Shown: positions 1 through 16,200 of the stretch, in pieces | Layout: the number at the start of each line of letters is the position of its first letter | Position numbering within the stretch: position 1 is the stretch's first letter | Program-made: the position numbers and the translations under genes | Notes under the pieces: model-generated | What the model was told of the DNA's origin: nothing | The model's database searches: none | Seen by the model: only the letters and a program-made list of their open reading frames with translations | DNA from: Chrysomallon squamiferum | Taxonomy: Eukaryota; Mollusca; Gastropoda; Neomphalida; Peltospiridae | Reading direction: 5' to 3' | DNA: 64,000 nt | NCBI GenBank assembly: GCA_012295275.1 | Contig: CM022665.1 | Span: 29,554,457 to 29,618,456, forward strand

Positions 1-3000
1 AAGATTGTTTATTCTAATAGAAAAAGAAAAAAAGCTCAATTTACAGTTGCATTAAATGTGCAATTTTCAATTTTATTTTGAAGAAATGATAATACCTTAA
101 ACAGAAATGAGTAAAATATTTATTTATAAAATAATTTTGTAAAACATTTCTGTAGTTAATTTAGAACAGACATATTTGTTACATAACTCACTTAAAAAAC
201 TGATAAATTTAAATGCTTACTTAACAAAATTATAGTTTCTAGTAAATAAAAGAATCCTCAACATTTCAGTTTTAAAATGTTCTGAGGGATGAAAGTAAAT
301 AGCATAAATACACTTTTTCTTCTTCTTCTTCTTATTATTATTTTTTTTGGAAACCAACAATTAAAAACAGTAGAAGAAATGCTTTTTTGTACATGAAAAT
401 GTGAAACATCTCTAAAAAGACTGAGAATAAGACAATGTTGCACTATTTTACTGTCTGAATATCAGACTTTTAAGACATTTTCAAGTATAAAATCATTTAC
501 TGAAGTAAAAGAAAAATGGCTCTGGTTTCATATTATAATTTACAAATCGGGTATTTCATGTATCATGATATGGAACATTTGTGTGTTATTCTATTCCATT
601 AGGTTAAAATAAAATACTTTAAAAAGACCAAATGATAAAAAAAAAAAGCCTGGACAAAGCACACATTCAGCTTCAAAGAGTTTATTAAATAATGTTTTCA
701 ATTATAAATATTACTCTATTTTTTTCCTTCCATAAAGAAATTTTTCAAGAATATAATGCTTTGCATTATTTTATATGTGAACAAGCACAGAAAAATTAAA
801 TTAATAGCATATACTGATTTAGAGAAACTTTTCCATTTTAAGTGCTAATGAATTAATGAAAACATTTCACAACCAAGAATAAAATACATCCAGCTCAGTA
901 GCATTAGTTTTAAAATCAAACTTTCACAACAAACTGATTTTAAAGAAAATAACTGAAATAAAATATAAAAAGATAAAACCTAACAAAACAGTTTGTGATC
1001 TGATACTGAGTTATTTTATTATCAATAATAATAATATAATAGTAATAGTAATTTGCTATTCATTTTCTTTAATGTCTAAATTTATTATTGCTATATTACT
1101 ATCATCCTCTCATCACACAGTCCACAAGATCATCAAGAACCCCACAAAATTCAGTCAGATAAGGCACCACTGAAGAAGACTAAAGCATATCTATTTACAA
1201 TACAGCAGTATATCAAACAACAATCAGCAGAAATGTATAACATTCATAAAGCTGAATTACACTCAAAGTAGCATAACCTTTTGTTGCTGTTTACACATTT
1301 TGAAAATAAACTTTACTTTTCATCTACAATTGATGAAAAATAATTAAAAAAAAATTTAATTATGAATTTAAAAAGTAAAATTAATGCAACGAAACTAAAC
1401 TTAAAATGGTTGTGGATAAAATACCACAGTGTGATTTTATTTCTGAGCTTTGGAATACAGGATTATGTGAAAAAACTAAGTTTAAATCTGGCATATTTAA
1501 AATTGATGAAAAAATTAACTTCAAATGGTACTTACAGTACAAATCATATCTGTATGTTTCACATCATATTATTACAGATATTTTGAAAACCAAGATCTTT
1601 ACCTGTTCGATCAGGACAGAGACCTAAGCAAGGAAGAGCACGAGTCTTGAATACGACAAATGTTTAGATGATATCAATCAAGAAATTAAACAAATTTAAT
1701 TCTTACTAATTCAGTAACTCGTTTATATTATTAATGGTAACAGGAATGTAAAGCAACTGCAAGGTAAGTAACTTCCAGTGTACAACAAATAAGAGGGAAA
1801 GTCTCACGATTAAATTTTCTCCTTTCTCAAAACATCTTTTTTCTACTGATAACTAATAACACTGAATAATAGGATAAGCAAGTTTCTTTTAATAGAAATA
1901 CATGCAATGGGAAGGTCTCAATATATTTTCCACTTTTTAAACCTTGATGAAAAAACAAACAAAAAAAACCCCCATTATTTAATTTAATTTTTTTTTATAT
2001 AATATAGTGGGTTCAAATGTTTTCTTAAAATACACTAAGCCTCTTGTCTTCACAACAAAAAGTAACAAAAATAATAATTACTATCCAAGATTGTTCCATT
2101 CTGAAAAGTTACTTAGGGAACATCTTGGAGAAAAATACCTAATATTTTAACAAAAGTAGTGTAACTTAGAAGTTAATTTTATTAAAACCAGGCTTCCATG
2201 GGCCACTGATAAACCCAGACACCTGTACTGGGCAACATTTTTATTTTCAGTGATACTTCAAATGTCACTAAGGAAATTTTGAACTATGTATTATATTTCT
2301 AATTATTATTAATTGAAATAACATTTACAAAAACAGTTTCTTTTCTGTAATGTAATTTTATTGGTTTTATGTTAATGTAATATATTATTTAAGAATTTAA
2401 GTAAATACTACTATTTATTCCATATAAGCTTTGATTAAAAAATAAATTTGCAAATTTCTACCCAAGTAATTATTTGTACCCAATTCCTTGTGATAAATAT
2501 ATATATATATATATTATTTTTACAATGGCTGGACACATAACACATTTTTTTTTCACTGAATTAAATGTCAAAAAGTAATATTTTAAAGTTTATGGCTGGT
2601 TGTGTATTGCGTATAATGAATGGAGCCATATGCAACAAAAGAAAACAAACTGAAATGGTATTTTTTTTCTGAATGTGTATTTTTTTGCAGTGTACAAGTG
2701 GCTTTATTACAACTTGTGATAACATTTTTTAAATTCTAAAAAAGTGATTTCTGAGGCTTCTTGGAAGCTACTTGAAACCTATCTGCAGGTATAAATAAGA
2801 ATTCCCTGTGCCTCTTGAGATGTTGGAAATACAAGAAAAACATAACATCAGACACTAGTAAGTTTTGGGCTGCCTTTGATGCTGATCAACAGACAGGATT
2901 TTCAATGATAATTTCTAAACAAGTTCTTTCTGCCTGCTCACTTAAAATTTAATTTTTAATTTGTTTTTGTTTTTGTTGCTAATACAGCAAACATTAAATT

Positions 3001-3239
3001 ATGGTCTGCTAATATTGTTACATTAAAGTGGGTAAATATTTCATCTTAAATAATGCTGAATTGCTAAATGCTTGGAAGTGTTAATTACAGTTGTACCAAG
3101 CAGAAAGAAAACTATTTAAAAATTGCCAGTTTCTTCTCAGTTAACTAAAGTGTTATATCAATAGTGTTTCCTGTTTCCCTGTCCCAAACCTCCATTTAAC
3201 TATACAAAGTTATTTATCTTAATGAGCAATGATGATTTA
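1..3239. other. Non-coding 3' flank of ITPK1
   Basis: AT-rich DNA downstream of the ITPK1 stop codon. No open frame with convincing protein character was seen on either strand; the short frames are AT-rich translations without domain signals. The stretch next to 3240 is presumably 3' UTR of the minus-strand gene, because tttatt (AATAAA on the minus strand) overlaps the stop region at 3237-3242 and similar hexamers occur further out. The end of the transcript cannot be fixed. A short TA run lies near 2499-2512. Confidence 0.5.
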
Positions 3240-6200
3240 TTATTCACAGTTGCCATTACTGGCAAGTCCTTCTTTAGTCTGCTCTAAACGGCAGTGAGAA
3301 GGGTGGTGGTCCTTAGAATTATTTACAAGGAAGGAATTGGAAAATTGCTGTTCACCATTCTGACATTCTAACTCACTTGATTCCCCATTAATACTGGAGG
3401 AATGTTTGAATTCACCGAGATCAGACTTGAATCTCTTGCATGATGGAGTTGCCTGGAATACACTGTGTGCTGAGGAGCTGCCCCGATGTGAAATTCTTCT
3501 GGAATCTTTTGTTGGTAGTCTGTGCTTGGACTCAGTCTCCTCTTTCTTGGCATCAGATTCTTGGAAGACTCTAATTATATGGTCCAACAAAACTTGAAAA
3601 AAGTCATCCACCTCATCATAACCTGACAAAAAAGATATTTCTTTATCACATTACTGTTATATGCATGGTACCACAGCCACATTTGTATTTATCAAAATTA
3701 AGAAAGGAAAGAAATTATAGAATATAATATAGAACGAAATAAAATGTATTGCACATTTTTTCCTAATACCAGTCTATCCTACTGGCATCTTCTAAAACAA
3801 AATGACAGACCTCTAATTTTTTATTTTTTTATTTTAAATAAATGAGTTCAGAATTTTTTTTTTTTAATTCTGGCTCTTATTAATAGTACAATTTACCTGG
3901 GAAAACATTAACATCAATAATAGCATGTCTGTGGGTTTCACTATCAATGATAATGTCCACTCCAAACAGGTCCATTTCTAACACCTTTCTCAATGTCACT
4001 CCCATCTTTTTTAACCTCACCAGATCAGGTTTCACTGGAGAATTTGCAAGATCCACTGCATCCAACTAAAAGTATTAAACAAAAATAAGTTAATATAAAA
4101 TGATAAATAAAAAAGTGAAGATCAACTTTTTGAAAATAAACAAAACAACAACTCCAAAAAAAAAATCTAAGTAAATAACGAAAATAAATGATTTTTCAAG
4201 GAAAGAATAAGTTACAGTCAGTTTTATACATTTCTGGGGGTTTGTTTTGCAATGACATCCCAGAAACTAATAAAGACTAAAACCTCTACTATACCTTCCT
4301 CTCTTTTACAGTCATTTCAATCCTTTTCTGAAAGCACCTGTTATCCCACAGCACATCTAAGACCCTGTCTCTACAAAAGTAACGGGCATCCACATTCCAA
4401 AATGGTACTTTTGGCTTGGACTGGCCACTTGAAAGATTATCCGACTTCTGAATCTAACATTGGCAAGAGGCATTTGCAACCACTTTTATATATATTGACT
4501 GTTATATAATGCCATGGTAAAACCACTTTTATTAGCAATAGAGATTTAGGTGGGACAAATTAATATGTGGCAGCCTACATACAGGTTACCAACGACATTA
4601 GGTTTAGGGATATATGTAAAAACAATCTTGTCAGAGCTTCAGTGTAAAGCTGAGAGGATGAAGGTGGTACAAAAATTTTGTAAGATGTTTTATTAAAGAT
4701 GAAAAGAAATGGACATACTTTAACAATAGTTTAAAATATTTTAATAATGTTTCCATTGTACTTGTTGAATGGAAATCACAACTTTAACTCAGAAAAAAAA
4801 ACACCAACATAAATAGTTTATAGTTACTTTTGAAATAAAAATGCTTTATGTAAAAAAATAAATAAAAGTATTGATTATAAAAGTATTTACAGGAATAAAT
4901 AGAAAACTTAAGGTTTAAAATATTTAACATGGACAATAGTTTCTAAAGAAGAGGTGATTTATTACTTAATTTGAATTTGGTTTATTATACAATCTGATTA
5001 TGTAAGTCCAGCAAAGTGAAGGGTGAATCTACTTGTGTAGAACTATGTCAGAATCCACATAAACTGACTTTCATTTCTTTGGTTAAAAAAGAAAGAGAAG
5101 TGAATAAATAAGTCTGACTTTGTATAAATTCTGAAAAGTATGGATTTTCAGTTCAGCTAAGTGTGGCTATGTCGTAACATGTTCCCACACTAATACACTT
5201 ACCTTATTCAAAAAGTGCGAAGAGCGTGGTTTGGATACATCATGAGAGTCAAAAAATATTGTTTCGTGATCTGAAATGAAGCATAGATACATGTAGCACC
5301 AGTCTAAATTAAGATCCTCATTACATGGTGGATGAAAGATTGTGATAAGTCAAAGGTGTTTTCATAGGAATACTTAGCAATATATATTAATACATGTTAA
5401 TAATATAAAAATATAAAATTACTTCTTATATATCTGAGAAAGCATTCTGAAATGAGAAAAGATAATCATAAACAAATGGGATGTTCCTACATCTTCAACA
5501 CATCAACGTTAGCTGAAAGCAAATATCAGTAAACTATTATAAATTGAAATTTAAAGAAATACTGTGAAAGACTCATCAAATGATGCACATATGATTCCTG
5601 ACCGTATCGCTCATATTTCCATGAAACATTAAAAAAAAAAAAAAATTAAAATAAAAGTGTTAGTGATACATAAAGGATTAAAAACTATCTTAATACATTT
5701 CTGTTACATATGCACTAAGGATTGTCTGAGAAACAATGGGAAAAACAAAGAATGAGTAATATTTTTAAAAATTCAGTTTACAATAAGGTTTATTAAGAAA
5801 ACAACAAATGAATTTTATTAAAAAAAGAAAAAGTGTAGTACTAGTAATACCTGTGGAATAAAAGTTTTTCAGAGAAGGCCGTTGAGCAATAAACTGTTTT
5901 GTTCCAATCACATAGATTTTGAATAAAACAGCATTGTGGTTGATGAATGACTGTGCCACACATGGAACAGTGATGTCTTTCAATCCATTCTCATTGAAAA
6001 TGACAGCCATCTGTAAAAAAAAAAAAAAAATAATAATAATAATAATAAAAAACAAATCTAACAATGAATCAAATTTCACATAGTTTATCTGTTTTTTTGA
6101 TGTTTTTCATTTTTTTTTTTCATTGTCACAGGTGGGAATTGTGGAAGTTATTAACATCACATGTTATTCTTTACTTACTAAGCTAGATTTAGGTAGTTAA

Positions 6201-7061
6201 GATATAAAATTGTATTTATTAAGCTACAACCTGAACACCAGAAGTAGTAACTAAAAAGATAAATATGCTTTACAACATTATATGAATGATCTTACCTTAT
6301 GAGATAATTCTGAACCATGAGCAACAGATGTTTTACTAACTAAAAACAACAAAGAAAGTATTAATAATTAAATTTCAAAAACAGTTATATATATATATAT
6401 ATTTTTTAAAACTGTTTACAAAATTTAATGATTTGGAAGGTATATTTAAATTTAAGAAAGAAATATAAAGACATTATGAATATTTGTAAAGTGAAATAGA
6501 GCAATAACAAATTATTAAGTTCAATGAAAATAACAGATCATTTTTGTCATTTTAACTTTCAGAAAAATATTTATAATGGTACCTAGCATTAACACAAATG
6601 AAATATTACTAAAAATAGATTTTAACTTAATAAAAATTATAATAATAAGAAAAAGCTTTTATTCAAGGCCTTAAACATGTTAAAAAAAAAAAAAAAGAAT
6701 ATCACAATGCTGTGCCTTAAAACTGAAAACATCAAAAAATAATTATTCTGAATAAAAGTATTCAAAAAGTACTGTAAATCTTTAAATTTACTATTCAGTG
6801 ATGACAAATTGGCTTTTTTAAATAAACGAAAAATTACAGAAAAGAAATCAGGTTTTATTTATTTACACTGATAGAATTAAAAAAAATAAAAAAAAATAAA
6901 AAAATGATAATAATAAAGTTTTCATTCATTCTCAAAAAAACTTATGAATCCTATTAAAATGTGTTTGATATGTGCAAGAACTCACAATAATCACAATCAT
7001 GACTATTTTTAAAGAAAAAAAAAAGAAGAAATAAAACAAACAGAAAAATAATTAATTCAGT

Positions 7062-7100
<39 letters not shown>

Positions 7101-10100
7101 TGATAAATGTAAAATATATGTGATCACAAACAGAAGTGTAAACATCTTGAAATATATGTGACAACTAACCTTTCAGTGTGTACTTATAAAAAAAAAAAAA
7201 AAAAGTATTTTGTCTTATTGTGAATAATAATTTGTATTTACAGTACTACGAAGGCGATGAACGTCTATATGAAACTACCAAAAGGGAAGGTAACTCCAGC
7301 TTCGTCCAGCTTCCTTTTATTCGTTTCTACATCAGTAGTGTGCAGCTCCACAAAGGGTGGCACGAAAAAATCTGTTTCTGCAAATGTGAGAAAAAATAAT
7401 ATTAAACAAAATTATATTTCACACAAATAGAGGTAGCAACAATAAGTACAGGTGCAAGAATATATATATATATACAGCAACTATGGTTCTGGAAGTCACA
7501 CACAATTTTGGATTTTGCAGTTCTAGATTTAGGCTTAAAATAAATAAATATTATCAGGCCACTGTTTCTGACAAAGACATTTATTATTTTTTAAATTTCA
7601 GTTAGTTTTCATTTGTAAAATATTTGGTTGTTTTTAGTTTTTATTATTATTATTATTATTAGCTGCATTTGTTTATACAGTAAAACAGTTATATTTGTTT
7701 AACCTCGCAAGTACGGATGTTTGTTATTTCAGCTGGTGAAACCTATAAAAATAGCAGACGCAAAGTTTTATCTTTCATAATCAATTAATGTTATTAAACT
7801 GATAATTTTTACATAATTTATTTTCATCTATGGATCCTATTACAGGACTTATATGTTTATAAAACCATGTAAAAACATGCTGAGCAATGAAAAGGCATTA
7901 ACTATTAACAAAATAATAGTCTTTGTGGTTAAAATTGACTCTTGTTACCTTCTTTCACAAGTTCACTTTTGAACATTAGATTGTACTGGTTGTAACGATT
8001 CAGTAACTGTTTCACACTTGGTAATGGGTCTATCACAATGCATTCAGGATGAGCTGAAATGTAGTTCTGAAAAAAATTTACATATATATATACAGTAACT
8101 TGTTAAAATTATTTTACTTAAATAAATAATAATTAGTTAACAAATCGATTTATTGAGGGTGGGGTTTGCAATTTTTATATTAAAAAAAATAATAAAAAAT
8201 AAAAAAAAGAACTACATATCAATATAAAACATAATGATTGTTATCTATATTGGTATTGGTTACAAATGCACACATTTGGCTCCTGGTTTGGAGATATTTC
8301 ATGCTGGTATGGATACAAATCATTTCTCAGCCAAGATAAAGTTAGCATTTTCCAGTAAAATTGACATACATCAAAGCAGCTTCTGAAGCCATTACAACAG
8401 CTCCTATAGCAGTATAGGTAAACTGCCAAGAAATGTATACTGAAAATGTTAATTTTTTAAAATCCATTGATAGGTATTAATTTTTACAATACAAACAAAT
8501 GATGATTGTGAAATTTCTTTTTTTTTTTTTTTTCTTTTTTTAAAAGTTTTAAATAATTCTTATGTAAAACACATTTGTTTACAAATATTAATTCTGACAT
8601 TAAATAACACTTTTAAATTTTTAAAAGGATGTTCTTCTGTCAGCATTATAATTATTAAAATGTCAGATTTCAATTTCTTTAACATTCACATACATGAGAC
8701 AAATAATCAAAAAATAATACTGTTTTCCTTTTAATTATATTTTTTTTCTTCTATAAACTGACAACAAAAGGAATACAGGAGAAACTGGATCAAGGCTATA
8801 GTATTTATCCACCCCTTATATAAACTGATTTTCTACTCTGAAGATTTTAATTATAAATAAGTGGGAAATGTTTACAGAAACAGGTTTAGTTAAAAAATAA
8901 AATGAGATGATAAATTATCTTTTATTCCATTTAAGCATGCTGGTTTAAACTTGTGTATTCTCTCCAACAGAGCAAAACATTAGTTAATTCAGTGTCTGTA
9001 TGCCACACAGGGTTGGCTAAAGGTCATCATGATACAGGTAACACTATGTGTGATATCTAGTTACTGACAGAATAATGCAGTCTAATATCATGTTCCTTAC
9101 TACTGAGAATATCTGTCCTCAGCAGAGTAACTCGCCTACTATATAGGTCATGCTGTTTTTTTTTGTTTTTTTTTTAAATGATCCAAAAGAAAGGAATATT
9201 TACCACACATATGTGCATATTAACAAGGGCTATAAATAACCCAGATATAAAAACAAACATAACACTTAACTATCAAAATATGTTTTATTGCTGAAAATAG
9301 CAGATAAATAAGTTTATATATAGACATTTCACCTCCTGAATGCTCCAAGCAAATTTTCTGAAGATGGGAGGTGATAAAGGTCAGCTCTGTTACCTTAGCA
9401 CTATACTATACAAAAGATGATATAATACACTGTTTTGATATGAATGTATGAACTGCTGTTCAGACGTGATCAGACAGGGTATTTTGTGTACTTGAAACTT
9501 TCTTGCAGAGCTGTTTGTCTACAACTTTTAAAATGCTCTGCTGAGGAAATATAAAGCTGAGGAATCAGACATGTTCAAACAGCCATGGTCCTGCAATAAA
9601 TCAGTCTAAGGCCAGTGATTAATGGAATTTAATGAAAAAATGGACTAATTAAATGACTTTATCAATGATAAATAATCTTTTGTAAACAGAACATTTTATT
9701 TTGTCTGTAGAACATTTGTAAATGTACAATAAAAAATACAGCGTAGGAGTTTCAGCATTTAATCTATGTTTCTGATTAACATTCTGCCACTGACTCAGAT
9801 CTGTGACCTACCTTCTGACAAACATTTTGATTTATTATTTTATATTTCAAGGAAGATAAATAATAGTTAATAGTCAGATGATGCATATAAATGTACAAAA
9901 TAATATATATATTTTTTTCTTCCCATTAAAAACAAATTAATTCCATCCCAGTGATGATTAATTAGACAGATATGTTTACAGATACAAGTATGAGTCATGT
10001 TGTGGTAAAGACAGTGTGTGCAGATGTGACCTTATTTCTGTATGTAAATGGAACTTCCTGTGAAAATTATTTACACCAACAAGCATATTTACAAGATAAA

Positions 10101-10227
10101 TGAAAAATACTGATTAGAACAAAAAATTTAATATTAAAAGGCTCTCTTTCAAAAGAGCCAAAAGTATAAAAATGTATGCTTAATATTCTTATTTATTTTG
10201 TAAATAATGTAATCCAATTTAAAATTC

Positions 10228-10271
<44 letters not shown>

Positions 10272-13200
10272 GTTATTAGTATTAGCAATGCCATTCAGGA
10301 AATTTTATTAACAAAAACTATCTTTATCCTTGTTACTAAGATTGTATTCATACTGAATGCATTTCATTCAGGACACAAAACTTAATGCATTGTTGAACAT
10401 CTATGTTGCCCTGTTGGACCTTCCTTAATGTCAGCTATTTAACATTCCAGTGGAAACTTTACAACTTAACCCAGATATTCCCATATTTAGTCATCTTCTA
10501 AGTTTATCCCAGCTATTTACATTAAAGTTAAGTGGACATGTTGAAAATTAAGAATATCAACAATGATTATTTTTTCTTATCTTTTTTATGGATCAGTTCT
10601 ATCATACACAGATCAGAAATTATAGAAATTTAAAATTGCACATGAACTTTATTATGACCCTTTATATTTGAAACCTCAGACCTGAAAACTGGAAAATAAA
10701 GGTCACCACCAGAACAAACTGGATAAATGATCTGGTATCTGCATTCATAATGTATTACCTATATCATTTGCATGTTGAAAAACACACACACACACACAAA
10801 CAGTCAGGTTATAATGGTCAGCTAATAATAACTAAAAAATGTTTTCATTTCATTATCAGTTTTCTAACCCACAAATAAAATCTTGTTTTCTTGTCAGTGT
10901 AACTGTTATGTTGACTATCTAATATACTGTGTAAGCTTGACCAATTATTGTAGCTGAATACATTATTGATAATACTGCCATGATCAATATACTAATTCAG
11001 TCTGTGAAGGTCATATTCATGATCAATGAAACTATATTAACAACGTAAATTAATTCTGAAATGTATATAAAAAAGGGATTACCATTCTTTATCATAGAAC
11101 AGCTTTCATAAATAACTTAAAAGCTAAAGCTATAAATTTAACTTTAAAGTATTAATACTGAAAAAATTTGGCACTTAATGCCCTGTTTGTACAGATTTTA
11201 ATAAGCTATTACACTCTATAAAAAGTGATAACAACAATAATAGCATAAATAAATTAATAAATTTAAAAAATATATATTTTAAAAAATATCCTTTTAGCAC
11301 AAAATAAAATATTTCTGTTGGTATTACTTGCTCAAGAGAGAAGATAAAATACAGTTAGTGTTAAAGGGATATAACAAATTGTTTTTTGTTTTTTTAAACA
11401 AATGATTTCATGCTTAATTATAATGCATATAAACATATCTGAATTAACTGCATTGTAAGCAGTCTTTTGTATTAACTAATAAAATACAGCAGACTTCTTT
11501 TCTTGCAAAAGAGGTCTCTGTCCCATTTAATTATCTTGCGTTTAACTCCTACGTGAAAAACATACAGCACTAGTAGTGTTATCTGACAGTGTACATAGAA
11601 ACATTTTTCTACTTCTTTAGAAATATGGGTCTTATGACTCAGTATTTCATTATCAAGAGTTACAACTATTATAAAACATTCCACTGTAAAAAATATATTA
11701 CTATGTCTCACATAAACAACAGCATGAACAAACACTTGAAAGTAACTAATAAAACGTTACTATCAACACTTATTATACACCTAAATATATATGTACAGTT
11801 ACAGTAATATATTATTTCTTAAACTTAAGCCAGTGGTCTGAGGTGCTTTATCAAAAATTGTGCAAAACACTTTAATGTCTGTGGGAAGGTGAGTAATGTA
11901 AAAGATACACTGCTGTTAATTAGCTGGCAAAAATGAACATCCTTTTTCATATCATCATTATACAAATATCATATGACTGACCCCTAATAGCCAATAAATA
12001 TAAAATTAATAAAATGTGCTCAGGTGTTGTTAAAGCATATGTTTGTTTTGGGCTTTCCTAAATCTTATAGAACATTAAAAAACAAAGAAAAGGAAACATT
12101 TTTTTCAGTTATGAAAAAAGAAAAACAAAAAGGACCTAGATTTTTTAAATTTAAGGACAGTCGCAGTTAATGTAAGTATTGTGCGTCATGTGCTATGTAG
12201 TCGTTTCTCAAAAAGATAAACAACTTGTACAGTTTGTACACAGACTGAATTACGAAGGCAAGGTTAATGTTTGCATAATAGTTCATTGTAATTAATACTT
12301 TCTGCTGACAGTGAAAACAAAAAAGTTTAGGAAATTTTAAAGCGTTCTGATGAAATACAATTTGTAGGCTTTCTTTTCTTTGCTTTTTCTTTTTAACTGT
12401 GTATCACAGAAAATGAAAAAAAAAATGAAAAAAAGCTTATTTTGAATGTCTGGAGATCAAAAAAAGAAAAAAAAAGCTTATTTTGAATGTCTGGAGATCA
12501 AAAAAAAAAAAAAAAAAAAAAGAAAAACAAAATATTTTCAAGAACATGTGTATGTGTATGTGCTTTATGCACACCTGTGTGAATGTGTCACTTAATGTAC
12601 ATAAACAGTAAGTTTATTAATTTGCATTAAGGCAATATGAATTAATAACAAGTGTGTGTATTAATTTACCTGTATGTTCTGAATGTTTTGCTGAGCCTCT
12701 AAATTGCCCATGTTGGCCCTTGTCAACACATCAGCCAATTTGTTGAGTATAGCATCAAATGGTCCCTGTTCTTCCAGTGAACATGTCAAATCAATCTGGA
12801 ATTTAAAAAAAAAAAAAAAAAAAAAAATAATAATAATCATCTTTATAAATGAATGCTCTAAGGGTTAAAAAGGCCTAGGCTGTATAGATCCCAGTTTCCA
12901 AACACTGTAGTGTACCTACTGGGCTATATTTCGATTCCAGACAGTGTCCTACATCTAGACTCTACATAATCAAAAGTTGTCAGAGGTTATTCTGTTTGTC
13001 GGTTCCTTTTATCACGCAATCATTTTGAAACATATGGTACCAAATACAGTAGTAGTAATAACTGTTATAATTAAAATGTTTTGATAAATAATTATTTTCT
13101 TGGACATAAAGCTGTTAATGCTAGACACTTTTACGTCAGTGATTATCTAAACTGTGTAATAGAGGTTAATTTCTTAAATTTGTTCCTAATTTTAATTCAG

Positions 13201-16200
13201 TATCAAACAAAAATACTACTGAACCGTATGCAAATGAAAACTATAAACACTTGTTTATAGACAGTTACTAGTACTGTTTTACATAATATATGTACCAATG
13301 CCACAAACCAGTAAAAAAACGTACATGATTTTTAAACTGAAATCAGTTTAAAAAAACAAACAAAAAATTCATTCTTCATTCCATCAAGGTTTAATTGTTT
13401 AGATTGTGCATTTTCGTAAGTTGTGTGTACACACTAAAGTTTTGAAATATGGTGAACTGTTCAGTAAAATGTGTCAATCCAAGACAGTTTTAAAATTATT
13501 GTATTTTCCAAATTTTCAAAGTTACATCCACCACAATACAATTCTGAATCATCAGCCAAATGGTACAGTAAATAAAATATGTTTTTCTTTTATTTGGATC
13601 ACCTGTTTTTATTTTCCATGACCAAACCTCTGGTGATTTAAATATTTTAAAATAATAAAAGACCTGTCTAAAAATATTTCACCTTTTGCTATGCATTAAA
13701 TCAACAGTAACACAAAAAAATCTAATTATAGTCCTAATTTTGAACCACTGGACAAATGCCAACACAAAGAGCTATTTCTCAGTACAGTATACATTTTATA
13801 TTTATGTCTATACAGTAACAGCTAATACGCATAAAGGTTAAAGTCAACTACATAAATCTAATGTATATGTTTTGTAACCTACTGAATAGAATGTGGAAAA
13901 AAAAACTGAACACAATATAAGATATTTCATCTTGAATCAAACTATATACACCCACTTACAGTGACACCCAATGCCCACACCCAACAACAGAGAACATTAA
14001 AATAAATGCGAGCTTTAATAGAATTCTTTTGATATCAGGTATTTTAATGTTGTCATAAAAGGAGAAAAAAAAAAAAAGAAGTTTATTACATACAAAATGT
14101 AGTACAGTATTGTTCATTTTCAAAAAATGAGATTAAAGCAAATTAAATTATAGAAGTGAACATTTCATGCAGTTCAGTCTGACAGTGAACCAAGATTTGC
14201 ATGGAGTATTGATATATTTTCAATATGATGTTATTAGATGTTACAGAAATAACCCAACAACTGTCTACTAAACAGTACAAAACCTCTGACTTCATCTAAA
14301 CTAGAATGATCAATGATTATCAATAATATTTTGTATACAGTACATTCCAAATACATTAGTAATAGTTATAGAACAAGATAAAAATGATCTATTAACATAA
14401 TCCATCAGATTAATGATTTTTAAACAATCACAGCCATTTCTAATGTAATTTATTTTAATTAAAGAATATTATTTTAATAATGAAGTCAACTTTTTTCTTT
14501 TAAATTATTATTATTTTATTTTTATTTTTATATGGTCTGTGCAATATGGTCCATTTTTTTCTTCAAATTTTACTCTATGCAGAATTTATTTTTTCTCCGT
14601 GACAGTGTGACTTTTCTGTAACAATGATGATCTAAATTCCATAATAAGGTTACAACAGACCAAGAACAAAAAAGTCATTACCAAAACAAAACATGTTAGC
14701 TAATTATTTTTTATTTGTAAAATGTCAGTTCAATGAATACATACATTTTTATATAAATAGTAAACAAAACAATTTTTTTTTAAAATTGTGACATATTATT
14801 GTACCATATATAGTTGAGAAAACGTGGTGAGAAAAAAACAACACTTAACCACTGTGAGACTAGTTATTTTTACAAAATGACTAATGTTAATAATACAGGA
14901 GTGACTTGAATGTATTACAGGTATTTATTACATTTATTTAAATAAGACTTTTTACTAAATGTTTGATCTATTATGTTAGAACACCACAGGGGTAGTAAAT
15001 CTGTGCAGAACTTTAAAAAAAAACAAAAAAAACCAAAACCCTGATTAACAACTCAAAAATAATTATGTAAGTACATGTCAGTGCAACATATATTTTGGAA
15101 ACAATTCCTAAATAGATTTTACAGGTATTAATCAATGCAATACTGAATTTTAGGTAACTTAATATGTGATAATCCGATTAAAATCAATTCCTTTATTGTT
15201 AATCCAGATGTTACGGTTAGATGTAAGAAATATATAGATTAATATATTTAGCATTATGCCAAATAAAATCAGTTTATTTATTTGTTAAACAGACTAAGCC
15301 TGGTGAGAAAAACCACTTATCCACTGAGAGCAGTGATTATCTTTATTATATTTATCCATTAGCAAGCTCAACTAATGGCTAATGTTAATAATACAAATGT
15401 TCTTCTTTTGATCTGATATAACAATCCGATTTTAAATATGTGTAAGAATAGCTGTGTTATAACTTTTCATTCTAAGAATGACATTAGCTGAAAAGGTAAC
15501 ATGTATTAAATGCTCATACATCATTCAGGTAAATAGCATGAACCTTTGTAGCACACATACAAGATGTGAAAATGTCTGGTAATTTCAACACAAGACCAGT
15601 AACCAATGCTTTAATGTTTCTGATTAGATTTTGATTATGCTTGATTGTTATCAATCTTTTATGTCAGGCAATTTATGGTTTTCCAAAAAATGTGTCCTTC
15701 CCAAAAGTGCTTTGGTTACGACATCATTTGCATTTGTCTCTTACAGTGTAAAGTAGATTAAAAAGCAACATCATCTTGCCATTATAATCAATGTTTTAAA
15801 TGTTATGTGAACAATAAAGAATTACATTCAATAAATATAACAAGTAATGGTATTGTTTAAACTGATCAACTGATGGTCACGATGCACCAGAAAGTATTAT
15901 AAACCATAGTGAGTGATAATACATTTCAACTCTGCTTTAGTTGACCTGTGATTTCAGATAAGCGCTATATGATAGTAATCATACTTGGTGACAAAACCAT
16001 TAATAATATCATTACTAACTGAATGACATTCTACTTTAACAATCTTTATTATCACACTGCCAATGCAGTTATAGCTGAGTCATTTCTACAGAGCTATTGA
16101 TTTTTACCTTTCAAACCTGCAATTAAACTCTAGATTTTTTAATTCAGTTAAACTGTCACCTATTTCCAATTCTGAAAAAAAAGAAGAGGAGGAAAATACA